This document shows, piece by piece, positions 28,427-34,925 of a stretch of DNA of 64,000 bases. A program made the position numbers and the translations under genes. The stretch is taken from positions 372,001 through 436,000 of the forward strand of contig NZ_NGVS01000033.1 in the NCBI RefSeq assembly GCF_002777975.1, written 5' to 3'. The stretch is from Shewanella carassii (GTDB lineage: Bacteria > Pseudomonadota > Gammaproteobacteria > Enterobacterales > Shewanellaceae). Numbering within the stretch: the stretch's first letter is position 1; every line of letters begins with the position of its first letter. The notes beneath the pieces were generated by a model. It was given only the letters and a program-made list of their open reading frames with translations. It ran no database searches and was not told where the DNA came from.

Positions 28427-28799
28427 TTTCAACTTCCTCGTCTTGTTATTATGGCAAGCAATTTATGGCATGGCTCACATTTATCAAAGGGCTTTTTTGG
28501 GTAACTTAACTACCTGGTACATCATGCTTGTATTAGAACCATATCACGAAAGCTGGAAAATTGAGAGAGCGATCACTCAGGCGTGATCTCGTTGATGTGT
28601 TTTTTTGTTTCAAACGGTTAACATTGAGGCTTGCTCTTTATATTACTGAAAGAGAATGAAAGTTTAAAACGGTGATGTGTGTCACATTTAGTTATTGTCT
28701 TGGTGTCTGATTGTAATAATTTTGGCAATATTCGTGCGCTGGGCTACATTTCTTTAAGGCCAGGGAATACCGGCCTTAACCAATGACAAGGAGTCTTAT
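28427..28799. other. Divergent intergenic region between the DASS transporter and comEA
   Basis: This is 373 bases, AT-rich in the middle, with promoters expected for both flanking genes. The only clear element is the CRP-like palindrome at 28668-28689. No ORF with coding character is seen. Confidence 0.6.
28668..28689. promoter_or_regulatory. Candidate CRP-binding site
   Basis: A GGTGA-N6-TCACA palindrome is embedded in a 22-mer that matches the CRP consensus at 16 of 22 positions by hand. It lies 111 bases before comEA and about 242 bases before the carboxylate transporter. CRP control of either is plausible, since carbon-source uptake and competence genes are both classical targets. Which gene it serves is not visible. 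Confidence 0.5.
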
Positions 28800-29108
28800 A
28801 TGAAAACACCATTCTATGCTTTGCTACTCGCAGCCTCTCTGAGTTCTCCCCTATACGCCGGAGAGCCCACTAAAGACAAAACCCCACAAACGCCGCAAGC
28901 CAGCCAAGCACAGGTTCATAAAATCAACATTAATACCGCTTCGGAATCTGAGCTGCAGTTACTGAAAGGGATAGGTGAGGCCAAGGCCAAAGCGATTGTT
29001 GAATATCGCAGCAGCCAAGGCAAATTCAAATCCATTGATGAGTTGACCCAGGTCACGGGTATCGGCGCCAAACTGGTCGAGCAGAATAAGCATCTGTTGG
29101 TGCTTTGA
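28800..29108 (+). CDS. ComEA-like helix-hairpin-helix DNA-binding protein
   Basis: This is a periplasmic DNA-binding protein of the ComEA type, which pulls DNA through the outer membrane during natural transformation in relatives such as Vibrio. The 102 residues have a signal peptide ending SPLYA (about residue 20), a Pro/Gln-rich spacer, and a double HhH domain with ININTASESELQLLKGIGEAKA and TGIGAKLV. AAGGAG lies six bases before the ATG. A weak stem follows the stop codon. It is immediately upstream of ffs. Confidence 0.9.
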   Translation: MKTPFYALLLAASLSSPLYAGEPTKDKTPQTPQASQAQVHKININTASESELQLLKGIGEAKAKAIVEYRSSQGKFKSIDELTQVTGIGAKLVEQNKHLLVL

Positions 29109-29183
29109 AAATAAAGATAAGCAAGTTTTTGTTTATCTTATGGTCAATTGGCCGTTATTGAGGGGAAGCTGAGGTAATTCCCC

Positions 29184-29212
29184 TTGATCCCAGCGGAACC
29201 ATGATGGATAAT
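29184..29212 (+). promoter_or_regulatory. Sigma-70 promoter of ffs
   Basis: TTGATC (29184-29189), a 17-base spacer and GATAAT (29207-29212), followed by a GC-rich CCCCGGCG stretch typical of the discriminator of stable-RNA promoters. A perfect 6-base inverted repeat (GGGGAA/TTCCCC, 29162-29183) abuts the -35 box. Transcription would start near 29219, leaving a short leader with a TTGCAG/CTGCAA hairpin that would be processed off the SRP RNA. Confidence 0.75.
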
Positions 29213-29243
29213 CCCCGGCGTTGCAGTAAGGCTGCAAATCTGT

Positions 29244-29351
29244 GGTGACCCCAGGGTCCCCCCGCAATGATAACTTGTGAACCCGGCCAGGCCCGGAAGG
29301 GAGCAACCGTAGCAAGTGACTCATGTGCCGGGGTGTGGCTCTGGGGGAACC
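29244..29351 (+). ncRNA. ffs: Signal recognition particle RNA (4.5S RNA), intact copy
   Basis: This is the RNA scaffold of the SRP that binds Ffh. The conserved apical domain is visible (GGCCCGGAAGGGAGCAACC), with flanking ACTTG/CAAGT and CCCC/GGGG pairing. The distal stem pairs CCAGGGTC (29251-29258) with GGCTCTGG, and GGT with ACC at the ends. About 108 bases fits the short bacterial form. This copy has the promoter and the full 5' strand. From 29260 onward its sequence is identical to the second copy at 34702. Ends are accurate to a few bases. Confidence 0.9.
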
Positions 29352-29382
29352 TCCAATTCCAAACCTTTTCAAATGGTTAGCT
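29260..29382 (+). repeat. Left attachment-site repeat (attL) within ffs
   Basis: These 123 bases are identical to 34702-34824. They cover the 3' part of the SRP RNA and 31 bases beyond it. After a 20-base divergent patch (29383-29402), the two copies agree again through 29436/34878, which includes the RBS and first codons of the integrase. This is the direct repeat left by site-specific integration. Confidence 0.88.
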
Positions 29383-29418
29383 CTGAAAGTACCTAAGGGG
29401 TCCACAAGGTGGTCCACT

Positions 29419-30660
29419 TTGAGTCTAGCTAAAGCCTCTAATCCAGCTCCTTATCTGTATCGATCCCGACATGGTGTCTGGTATGCCCGTGTAGTCGTTC
29501 CTGAAGATCGTAGAGATGCCATAGGGAAACGTGAACTCCGCAAGACACTTGCCACTAAAGACAAGCGCGAGGCTGTCCTGAGGTCTTGGGATGTGCTTAA
29601 GGCTCTGCATGCCTTGGCTAAAGGCAAAGCATCGGCGATACAATCCCCATCAGCCAGCTTGGAGTCTTCTCAAGGCCGTGCTGTGGTATCGGCTCCAGTC
29701 CCTCCTGAGATTCCCCCCGTATCCCCCCAGTTACCTAAGTTGAGTCAGATAGCGGATGAATACAGCCGGGAAAAGGTTTTGGGTGGTGCATGGTCGAAAC
29801 ATACTGAGAGCGTCAACCGCAAGACATTCAGAGACATGATTGCCTTGCTGGGCGACCTTAGGATTGACCAGTTCACCAAGGAGCAGGCTCAGAGGTATAA
29901 GCAGCACTACAGTGCCAAGACTGACCTGTCTGTCGCGACAATCAACAAGTACCTGACTCGGGTCACTGCCTTGTTGCAGTGGGCCTCAGCTCACTATGGG
30001 ACACCCAATCCCATGGCCGGAATGAGCATTCGTGTGTCGGCAAAGGTGAAGGTGTCTAAAGAGCGGGAGGCGCTGACTCCATTCCAAATCAAGCAGTTAT
30101 TCCAAGCACTGCCCATAGGCAACGCCAAAAGGTATGCCTACAGGTACTGGGTGCCTCGGCTTGCGGCGTACACTGGGGCCAGAGTCGGGGAGTTGGCTCA
30201 GTTGTATCTGGATGATTTCACGGTAATTGATGGTCATCCGTGCATCCTTATCCGAGCCAGTCACCCAGACCAATCAATTAAGACCCCAAGCAGCGAGAGG
30301 GCCATCCCCATTCACCCTAAGCTGATAGCTCTGGGCTTCCTGCACTTTGTTGAGAGACAGCGAAGCCTAGGTCATCAGCGCCTGTTCCCTGAGTTGCCTA
30401 AACAGGAGGCTCGGGGTTACTCCCATGCTGTTTCTAAGTGGTTCCACAACTTCAAAAGGAAACTGGACTGGGGAGAGCGAGAGACCTTGCACGGTATACG
30501 CCATGCGGTGGCAACCCAGTTGAAACGCAAGGAGTTTAGCTCTGATTTGGTCGCCGGGTTATTGGGGCATTCCCATGGTTCAATTACCTTCGACCGCTAC
30601 GGGAAGGAGTACAAGGTAAACAACCTGCTCAGAGTGGTTGAGGCTCTGGATTGGGAGTGA
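29419..30660 (+). CDS. Tyrosine recombinase (integrase) of the ffs element
   Basis: This enzyme catalyses recombination between attP and the SRP RNA gene. The 413 residues start with a DUF6538-like N-terminus (YLYRSRHGVWYARVVVPEDRR), a core-binding helical domain around residues 110-200, and a catalytic domain. Active-site residues visible are the first Arg in AAYTGARVGELAQL, HGIRH with the second Arg, the His in LLGHSHG, and the nucleophile Tyr in FDRYGKEY. The TTG at 29419 is preferred because AAGGTGG lies six bases upstream. An ATG at 29323 would translate SRP RNA sequence. The start region lies within the extended att repeat. Confidence 0.9.
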   Translation: MSLAKASNPAPYLYRSRHGVWYARVVVPEDRRDAIGKRELRKTLATKDKREAVLRSWDVLKALHALAKGKASAIQSPSASLESSQGRAVVSAPVPPEIPPVSPQLPKLSQIADEYSREKVLGGAWSKHTESVNRKTFRDMIALLGDLRIDQFTKEQAQRYKQHYSAKTDLSVATINKYLTRVTALLQWASAHYGTPNPMAGMSIRVSAKVKVSKEREALTPFQIKQLFQALPIGNAKRYAYRYWVPRLAAYTGARVGELAQLYLDDFTVIDGHPCILIRASHPDQSIKTPSSERAIPIHPKLIALGFLHFVERQRSLGHQRLFPELPKQEARGYSHAVSKWFHNFKRKLDWGERETLHGIRHAVATQLKRKEFSSDLVAGLLGHSHGSITFDRYGKEYKVNNLLRVVEALDWE

Positions 30661-30692
30661 GGGCTGTAGACTCAAAGCTGAGCTCATCCTGA

Positions 30693-31073
30693 GTAAAAAA
30701 TAGGGAAGTAACAACTATCCGTGTCGTCCCAGACTTCAAAGACGGACAGCCATACTTCGTGGCTAAAGATGTCGCTGAGACTCTGGGCTTCCGAAGCCCG
30801 CAACGAGCCTATAATGCCCACTGTCAGGATAAGATGACCTTGAAGAAGCGAGAAGTAAGCTCCGAAATGGAACGTACTCTGTTCACCTCTGCTACCCAAG
30901 CCACCATAACCCTCATCCCAGAGTCAGATGTCTACCGACTGGTAATGTGTTCCACTCTCCCATCTGCCCAAGCCTTCCAAGACTGGGTCTGTGGCACAGT
31001 GCTGCCTGCAATCCGTAAGGACGGTGCCTACATCATGGGAGAAGGGAATAAACGGGAAATGAGGGGGGGCTGA
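30693..31073 (+). pseudogene. Bro-N antirepressor domain fragment, no clear start codon
   Basis: A Bro-N domain begins IRVVPDFKDGQPYFVAKDVAETLGF and runs to VCGTVLPAIRKDGAYIMGEG, the usual end of this domain. Such domains bind DNA in phage antirepressors. The frame is open from 30693, but there is no ATG, GTG or TTG before the GTG at 30759, which would cut off the first strand of the domain. Nothing follows the domain, unlike full antirepressors of about 250 residues. It is either a 5'-truncated remnant or a protein starting at a rare codon. A run of seven G lies near the stop codon. Confidence 0.6.
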
Positions 31074-31113
31074 TGACCGTCCACGGGTCTAGACAACCAA
31101 CAACGTACCAACT

Positions 31114-31428
31114 ATGTCAAGCCGCGAGATTGCCGAACTGACAGGCAAGCGCCATGACAACGTGTGCCGCGATATTCGCAACATGCTGACACAACTGGGT
31201 GTAGCCCAAATCAGTTTTGAATCGGGCTATTTTGACGCCAATAACCAACAGCGTACCGAGTATCTTCTGCCACGCCGCGAGTGCGAGATTCTGGTATGTG
31301 GCTATGACGTAGTTCGCAGAGCTGCTGTAATCGACCGCTGGCTGGAGCTGGAGACCAAGCAACGCCAATTGCCCAACATGACCCCGGGGCTGCTAAGGTT
31401 TACTGTCGATCAAGGGATGATCGGTTGA
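31114..31428 (+). CDS. Rha-family phage regulatory protein (pRha domain)
   Basis: This 104-residue product matches the Rha regulatory domain found in lambdoid phages: MSSREIAELTGKRHDNVCRDIRNML at the start (a winged-helix-like DNA-binding part), then a NQQRTEYLLPRRECEILVCGYDV strand region and AAVIDRWLELE. It starts with ATG just after an in-frame stop codon, so the N-terminus is fixed. It probably regulates element genes. It sits between the Bro-N and KilA-N fragments. Confidence 0.75.
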   Translation: MSSREIAELTGKRHDNVCRDIRNMLTQLGVAQISFESGYFDANNQQRTEYLLPRRECEILVCGYDVVRRAAVIDRWLELETKQRQLPNMTPGLLRFTVDQGMIG

Positions 31429-31554
31429 TCGGAATACCCGTGATGACCGTCACGAAAAATCCATGCGTATACGACTTGATTGTCTCAGGTGAGATCTTGC
31501 GGTGGTATGTTTGCCGCCCAGATGAACACCACAGACACACACAGGAGGTAATCA

Positions 31555-31773
31555 ATGACTATGGTCTACATCTTTAATGAATCCCATCCACTAGCTGCTG
31601 AGGTCGAGCTGCTACCAGCTTTGCTTACCTCTGAGGCCCACAACGTCAAACAGAAAGACCCAGCCGCCATGGACTGGAAAGAGGTCACTCGAGAAGAAGC
31701 CAAGCAGGCACTATCTGAGGGCCTCCCGGTAATCTTCTCTGACGACTGCTGTACTTACCTTAAAGCAGCCTAA
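31555..31773 (+). CDS. Small hypothetical protein
   Basis: This is a 72-residue acidic protein not recognised as any family. The ribosome-binding site is very strong (AGGAGG, seven bases before the ATG), which supports it as a real gene. The end (FSDDCCTYLKAA) overlaps, one frame off, an open extension of the following KilA-N frame, so a +1 shift would fuse the two. Tandem Cys residues are unusual for a cytosolic protein. Confidence 0.55.
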   Translation: MTMVYIFNESHPLAAEVELLPALLTSEAHNVKQKDPAAMDWKEVTREEAKQALSEGLPVIFSDDCCTYLKAA

Positions 31774-31837
31774 GGATGGCCCAGAGGCGCAGGGAGGCGC
31801 CAGCATCACCGCGACCGTCTACCCAAATGAAGACGGT

Positions 31838-32176
31838 ATGTACGACCTTAATGACATTCACCGCGCCTTCAAGCTGCCAAAGACTAAGCTCCCAAGCCAA
31901 TGGAGGCATCGTATTCGCACTGCGCTGGAAACAAGTGCTCCTGCAAAACTGCAGGTGCAAAACTTTGGGGCCGATAGAGGCTTCGCTACATGGGCAACTA
32001 AGGAAGCCCTCTATGCCTATGCCATGTGGTGCGATGTTGAGTTCTACATGGTGGTCGTGGATGCCTTTACCGCCCTGACTAACGGGGACATTGAGAAAGC
32101 CCAAGAGATTGCCCAGACCGTAGTGTCTGTCCATGAACAACGGGCCACTGAACTGTACCTCCAAGGCCATCACTGA
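31838..32176 (+). CDS. KilA-N domain protein
   Basis: This 112-residue DNA-binding protein of phage type has YDLNDIHRAFKLP, the WATKEALYAYAMWCDVEFYMVVVDAF helix region and an LxxxDxxxAxxIAQTV end, as in KilA-N domains. The frame is open upstream of this ATG and reads ITATVYPNEDG, which looks like part of the domain, but no usual start codon is found there. The true start may be lost or be reached by a shift from the 72-residue gene before it. Confidence 0.6.
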   Translation: MYDLNDIHRAFKLPKTKLPSQWRHRIRTALETSAPAKLQVQNFGADRGFATWATKEALYAYAMWCDVEFYMVVVDAFTALTNGDIEKAQEIAQTVVSVHEQRATELYLQGHH

Positions 32177-32322
32177 GAGGGATGCATAGTCTGGCATCCA
32201 CTCAGACGATCTCTGGCTTGACTTGGAGACCCTCAGGACTGACGCCTGACACTCCCGACCAGCAATGGAATCTTGAGGCTGCCTGCTTAGGTGGACAAAT
32301 AATACTCAGATTCATCGCAAAA

Positions 32323-32336
32323 TTGTGTAGACACAA
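32323..32336. promoter_or_regulatory. 14-base palindrome, possible operator
   Basis: TTGTGT-AG-ACACAA is a perfect inverted repeat. It lies 31 bases before the repeat cluster. A repressor or recombination factor of the element might bind it; this is inference from symmetry. Confidence 0.35.
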
Positions 32337-32366
32337 ACCTTAAAGTGTGGTATTTAGCCCGCCCCC

Positions 32367-32512
32367 GTCTTTAGGTAGTCTTGAGGTATCCTTAGGTCTT
32401 AAGGTGTCCTTAGGTCTGAGGCTATGTCTTGGGAGGGATATTATCCTGATTGGTTATACTGGCTGAGGAGAACCTTGGTCTTGAGGATCCTTAGGTCTGA
32501 GGAGTCTTAAGG
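32367..32512 (+). repeat. Iteron-like cluster of CCTTAGG-core repeats
   Basis: Short related units occur about six times: GTCTTTAGG then GTCTTGAGG (32367-32386), TCCTTAGGTCTTAAGG (32389-32404), TCCTTAGGTCTGAGG (32407-32421), CCTTGGTCTTGAGG (32473-32486), TCCTTAGGTCTGAGG (32488-32502) and GTCTTAAGG (32504-32512). Many cores are self-complementary (CCTTAGG/CTTAAGG), so both strands carry them. Such arrays are typical of replication iterons, integrase arm sites or repressor operators. Confidence 0.6.
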
Positions 32513-32566
32513 TAAGGGAGACCGATACACGTAGACAGCAACACTTCGGAGGGTTGAGGATTACCT

Positions 32567-32809
32567 ATGGCAGTCCTGAAGTCCCTTGGAGGGCCACTGA
32601 AAACAGCAGAGGAAACTGTGTGGCCCAAAGGAAGCGAAGGAGAACCCAAAGTGACCTTGGCTTCTCTGTCGTATATGGAGGGACAATTGGCAGATGGTCT
32701 CCTGCTGGTGGTCTTGATGACCGTAGGCGGTCTCAGTGACAACACCAAAACAGGGAGGCAGAGACAAGGAATGCAAAAGATCCTCAGAACGCCCCAGAGC
32801 CTCGATTAG
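32567..32809 (+). CDS. Hypothetical protein, doubtful
   Basis: This is an 80-residue frame with a fair RBS (TTGAGG before the ATG) and a hydrophobic stretch LLLVVLMTVGGL at about residues 45-56. No family was recognised. It overlaps an open frame on the other strand. Codon use gives no strong support, so it is listed with low confidence. Confidence 0.3.
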   Translation: MAVLKSLGGPLKTAEETVWPKGSEGEPKVTLASLSYMEGQLADGLLLVVLMTVGGLSDNTKTGRQRQGMQKILRTPQSLD

Positions 32810-32871
32810 CCTCCAGTAATACCTATGGCCTATCCAAGGCTCTGGAGGCTATAGCAGATCATTCAGAGCGT

Positions 32872-33444
32872 TTACAGGCTCTTATTCCAGTGCCTCTTGA
32901 CTGTCGCCAGAGACAACCCCAAGACCTCGCTTGCCTTGGATTGCGACAGCCCTTGCTCTCTTGCTTTCTTCACCGCCTCAGTAGTTCCCTTGGCTACAGG
33001 GCGGCCAAGCTTCTTGCCTTCAGCCTTGGCCCTTGCGAGTCCTTCCTGAGTACGCTCTACAATGCGGGACTTCTCGAACTCGGCAAAGGCAGTCATCAGG
33101 GACAGCATCAGCTTACCTTCAGGCGTGCTGAGGTCGGACACAGGCAAGTCTAGAGACTGTACGCTAATCCCCCTTGAGGTCAGATGCTGTATGGTCTGGA
33201 GCACGTCTATGGCATCCCGACCCAATCTATCCAGCTTCAAGACCACTAGGCGGTCTCCAGCTTCCAACTTGTGGTCTATTAGGTTCTTGAAGGCTGGCCG
33301 AGCCATGGCTGCTACGCCTCCAGAGATAGACTCGCTAATGATACGACTATCCAGTAGCTCTGGGATGCGCTCCTTGAGCTGGTGGGCTTGAGTCTCGGCA
33401 TTCTGCTCGACAGTGGAAACACGACAGTAAGCAAAGGTTCTCAT
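32872..33444 (-). CDS. Serine recombinase (resolvase/invertase family)
   Basis: This 190-residue small serine recombinase has YCRVSTVEQN with the catalytic Ser near residue 10, the VLKLDRLGRD motif around residue 70, the long E-helix region (LMTAFAEFEKSRIVERTQEG), and a C-terminal HTH (LSQSKASEVLGLSLATVKRHW). The size is that of Tn3-type resolvases and DNA invertases. It runs against the integrase direction and has an inverted repeat upstream that could be its recombination site. No transposase accompanies it. Confidence 0.88.
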   Translation of the reverse strand: MRTFAYCRVSTVEQNAETQAHQLKERIPELLDSRIISESISGGVAAMARPAFKNLIDHKLEAGDRLVVLKLDRLGRDAIDVLQTIQHLTSRGISVQSLDLPVSDLSTPEGKLMLSLMTAFAEFEKSRIVERTQEGLARAKAEGKKLGRPVAKGTTEAVKKAREQGLSQSKASEVLGLSLATVKRHWNKSL

Positions 33445-33471
33445 GGGTTAACTCTCGGTGGTGTCATAATC

Positions 33472-33526
33472 GGTATCAAGAATGATCTTGGGGTTCAACA
33501 ATGTCAAGTGCTATTTTGTTGATACC
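33472..33526. repeat. Inverted repeat upstream of the serine recombinase
   Basis: GGTATCAA (33472-33479) and TTGATACC (33519-33526) are perfect inverse arms 39 bases apart, 28 bases upstream of the recombinase start codon. The spacing resembles subsite pairs in resolvase res sites. It could also be a promoter operator. The rest of the 300-base gap (33445-33744) shows only G-rich and A-rich stretches. Confidence 0.45.
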
Positions 33527-33744
33527 AGATGAGACCCACAATTCCCAGTGTCATAAAACGATGGTTTGTTGAGCCTATGGATGGTGTCTGTGGTTGGTCT
33601 GAGAGTGTCTTGGGGAAACGAAGGGCAGAAAATAAATCGATAGGGGGTACGGGGGGGAATTGGGGCAAAGGCCATATCTAGAAAGGCCTCAGAAATTTTT
33701 GGTATTTTTAAGGTGACTAGTAGTCAGGATACAAGCCTAATTAA

Positions 33745-34245
33745 TTAGCGATACTGGACATTAAATTTTTTACTGTCACGACCCAAACCATCTACCCACG
33801 ACAAAGTAAATGATTCCCTTGTCGCTTTATTGCCAAGCGAGGTTGTTGCCAGCAACTTAACAGATTCTGAACTATCTAGTTCACACGGGAATAGCTCATC
33901 AACCTCTGACGGCAGAACAAAATGAGTTCTCTCATCAAAGTCAATCCTAACATCCCTAGCTTGAGTCGAACCAACATTAGTAATAACTAAGTGCTTACTA
34001 CCATTGCTCCCGAAACCAACAAACCTAGCGGTAAACGCAGCCTTTTCTTTGGTTAACTCACGCTCTTTAGCATTTCTTAAGTCTAATGCCGTTAGTTCTC
34101 GCTGTAGGTAGCCTAGTTCCCTAATTAGATCTTCTTGCTTGTTATGCGTTCTAACGCTATGCCATAAAGAGCCGCCAGCAAAAAGCGCTGCTAACACCGC
34201 AGCTATAACACTTATAAAATTCACCATACTAACTGTCAATTCCAT
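33745..34245 (-). CDS. Membrane-anchored protein of unknown function
   Basis: This 166-residue protein was not recognised. It has a hydrophobic segment at about residues 7-27, a charged helical stretch at about 30-70, probably coiled coil (LIRELGYLQRELTALDLRNAKERELTKEKAAF), and a C-terminal part of predicted beta strands with RDVRIDFDE and ESFTLSWVDGLGRD. It probably sits in the inner membrane with a cytosolic sensing or assembly domain. It starts four bases after the zinc-ribbon gene. Base composition is clearly more AT-rich than the core chromosome, which suggests foreign origin. Confidence 0.7.
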   Translation of the reverse strand: MELTVSMVNFISVIAAVLAALFAGGSLWHSVRTHNKQEDLIRELGYLQRELTALDLRNAKERELTKEKAAFTARFVGFGSNGSKHLVITNVGSTQARDVRIDFDERTHFVLPSEVDELFPCELDSSESVKLLATTSLGNKATRESFTLSWVDGLGRDSKKFNVQYR

Positions 34246-34249
34246 TACT

Positions 34250-34492
34250 TTACCTTTTAGTAAACTTAATGTTCTTGCTACCCTTAAATGCTTTCTCGAG
34301 AGACTTGGTTAAAGAGTTCTCTACTTCATTCAAAACCTTAGACTTAAACTCTTCCATAAAGTCATCAAAATTCTCTTTATGACCGCAATCTTTACAAATC
34401 ATAAACTTTTGATGTTCATCAGTATGAACTGGTTGAGCACCACAGATTGGGCACTTTGGCTGTAACGCTTCCTCTGAAATAGACATATCCAC
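34250..34492 (-). CDS. Small zinc-ribbon protein of unknown function
   Basis: This 80-residue protein has two CXXC pairs, CPIC (residues 14-17) and CKDC (residues 33-36), 18-19 residues apart, which is a zinc-ribbon fold. The second half is a charged amphipathic helix (FMEEFKSKVLNEVENSLTKSLEKAF). It is first in a two-gene unit with the membrane-anchored protein. The layout of nucleic-acid or protein-binding ribbon plus membrane effector is seen in some accessory cargo, but no known system was recognised. Confidence 0.7.
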   Translation of the reverse strand: MDMSISEEALQPKCPICGAQPVHTDEHQKFMICKDCGHKENFDDFMEEFKSKVLNEVENSLTKSLEKAFKGSKNIKFTKR

Positions 34493-34701
34493 TTCTTAAT
34501 AAAATTAGACCACATTGCAGTATAAAAAACAGTCACCTAAACCATGCTATCACACATAAAGAAGCCCAGCTAATGAAATAGATTAGGAACCTGTCATATC
34601 TTGCCATAGGATTAAATGAGTGATACAAATTGTGGGTCATTCAACAGATTAATCCACTTAGGTGTCTTCAAGCGTGTGAATGGATGCTTACCTCGCGTCC
34701 T

Positions 34702-34793
34702 CCCCGCAATGATAACTTGTGAACCCGGCCAGGCCCGGAAGGGAGCAACCGTAGCAAGTGACTCATGTGCCGGGGTGTGGCTCTGGGGGAACC
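34702..34793 (+). pseudogene. ffs: SRP RNA gene copy 2, lacking promoter and 5' strand
   Basis: The sequence is identical to the intact ffs from 29260 to 29351, including the Ffh-binding apical loop. Upstream of 34702 the sequence differs. CCAGGGTC is replaced by unrelated bases that no longer pair well with GGCTCTGG, and there is no TTGATC/GATAAT promoter. It is therefore the 3' ffs part left at attR. Low transcription from an element promoter cannot be excluded. Confidence 0.8.
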
Positions 34794-34824
34794 TCCAATT
34801 CCAAACCTTTTCAAATGGTTAGCT
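34702..34824 (+). repeat. Right attachment-site repeat (attR)
   Basis: Perfect 123-base copy of 29260-29382. Outside the repeat the left flank is element DNA and the right flank is the remnant of a second integrase start. The extended similarity to 34878 includes AAGGTGG and TTGAGTCTAGCTAAAGCC. Confidence 0.88.
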
Positions 34825-34860
34825 TGAGATAAACCTTGGTGGTACACAAGGTGGTCCACT

Positions 34861-34925
34861 TTGAGTCTAGCTAAAGCCGATTTCCACCCCTATCTCTGTT
34901 ACTCCTGACACGATATTTGATGCGC
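34861..34925 (+). pseudogene. 5' remnant of a second integrase
   Basis: The frame starts TTG AGT CTA GCT AAA GCC, as in the intact integrase. It continues with hand-aligned similarity (about 28 of 45 bases) through the region that encodes PYLYRSRHGVWYA in the complete gene, but with stop codons. This suggests an older, decayed element of the same family immediately right of the present one. The alignment is short, so confidence is moderate. Confidence 0.5.

Larger units (their letters stand above)
32177..32566. other. Repeat-rich noncoding region of the element
   Basis: This is 390 bases without a credible gene. The first part is mixed sequence. A perfect 14-base palindrome lies at 32323-32336, then a cluster of CCTTAGG-type repeats at 32367-32512 (listed separately). 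The position between the antirepressor block and the recombinase fits an origin, operator array or recombinase arm sites. Confidence 0.6.
29260..34824. mobile_element. 5.4-kb integrative element inserted in the SRP RNA gene
   Basis: The repeat-to-repeat period is 5,442 bases. Order inside: tyrosine recombinase beside attL, three antirepressor-domain fragments with two small genes, a repeat-rich noncoding stretch, a serine recombinase on the other strand, then a two-gene AT-rich cargo next to attR. No capsid, terminase, replicase or conjugation gene is visible. It looks like a small genomic island or a phage satellite that needs help to spread. The flanking chromosome (comEA on the left, comFB on the right) is ordinary Shewanella. 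Confidence 0.85.

Noticed and set aside
29133..29417. Minus-strand frame across ffs
   Set aside because: Antisense to SRP RNA and promoter; a copy of it also appears at the second ffs, which explains its persistence.
29323..29418. ATG 96 bases upstream of the chosen integrase start
   Set aside because: It would translate the SRP RNA gene itself; the TTG with AAGGTGG upstream is a better start.
32491..32748. Minus-strand frame of 85 codons in the element
   Set aside because: It overlaps the repeat cluster and the plus-strand 80-codon frame, with no RBS or family pattern.
29260..34824. Reading the element as a complete prophage
   Set aside because: No capsid, tail, terminase, lysis or replication genes, and only 5.4 kb.
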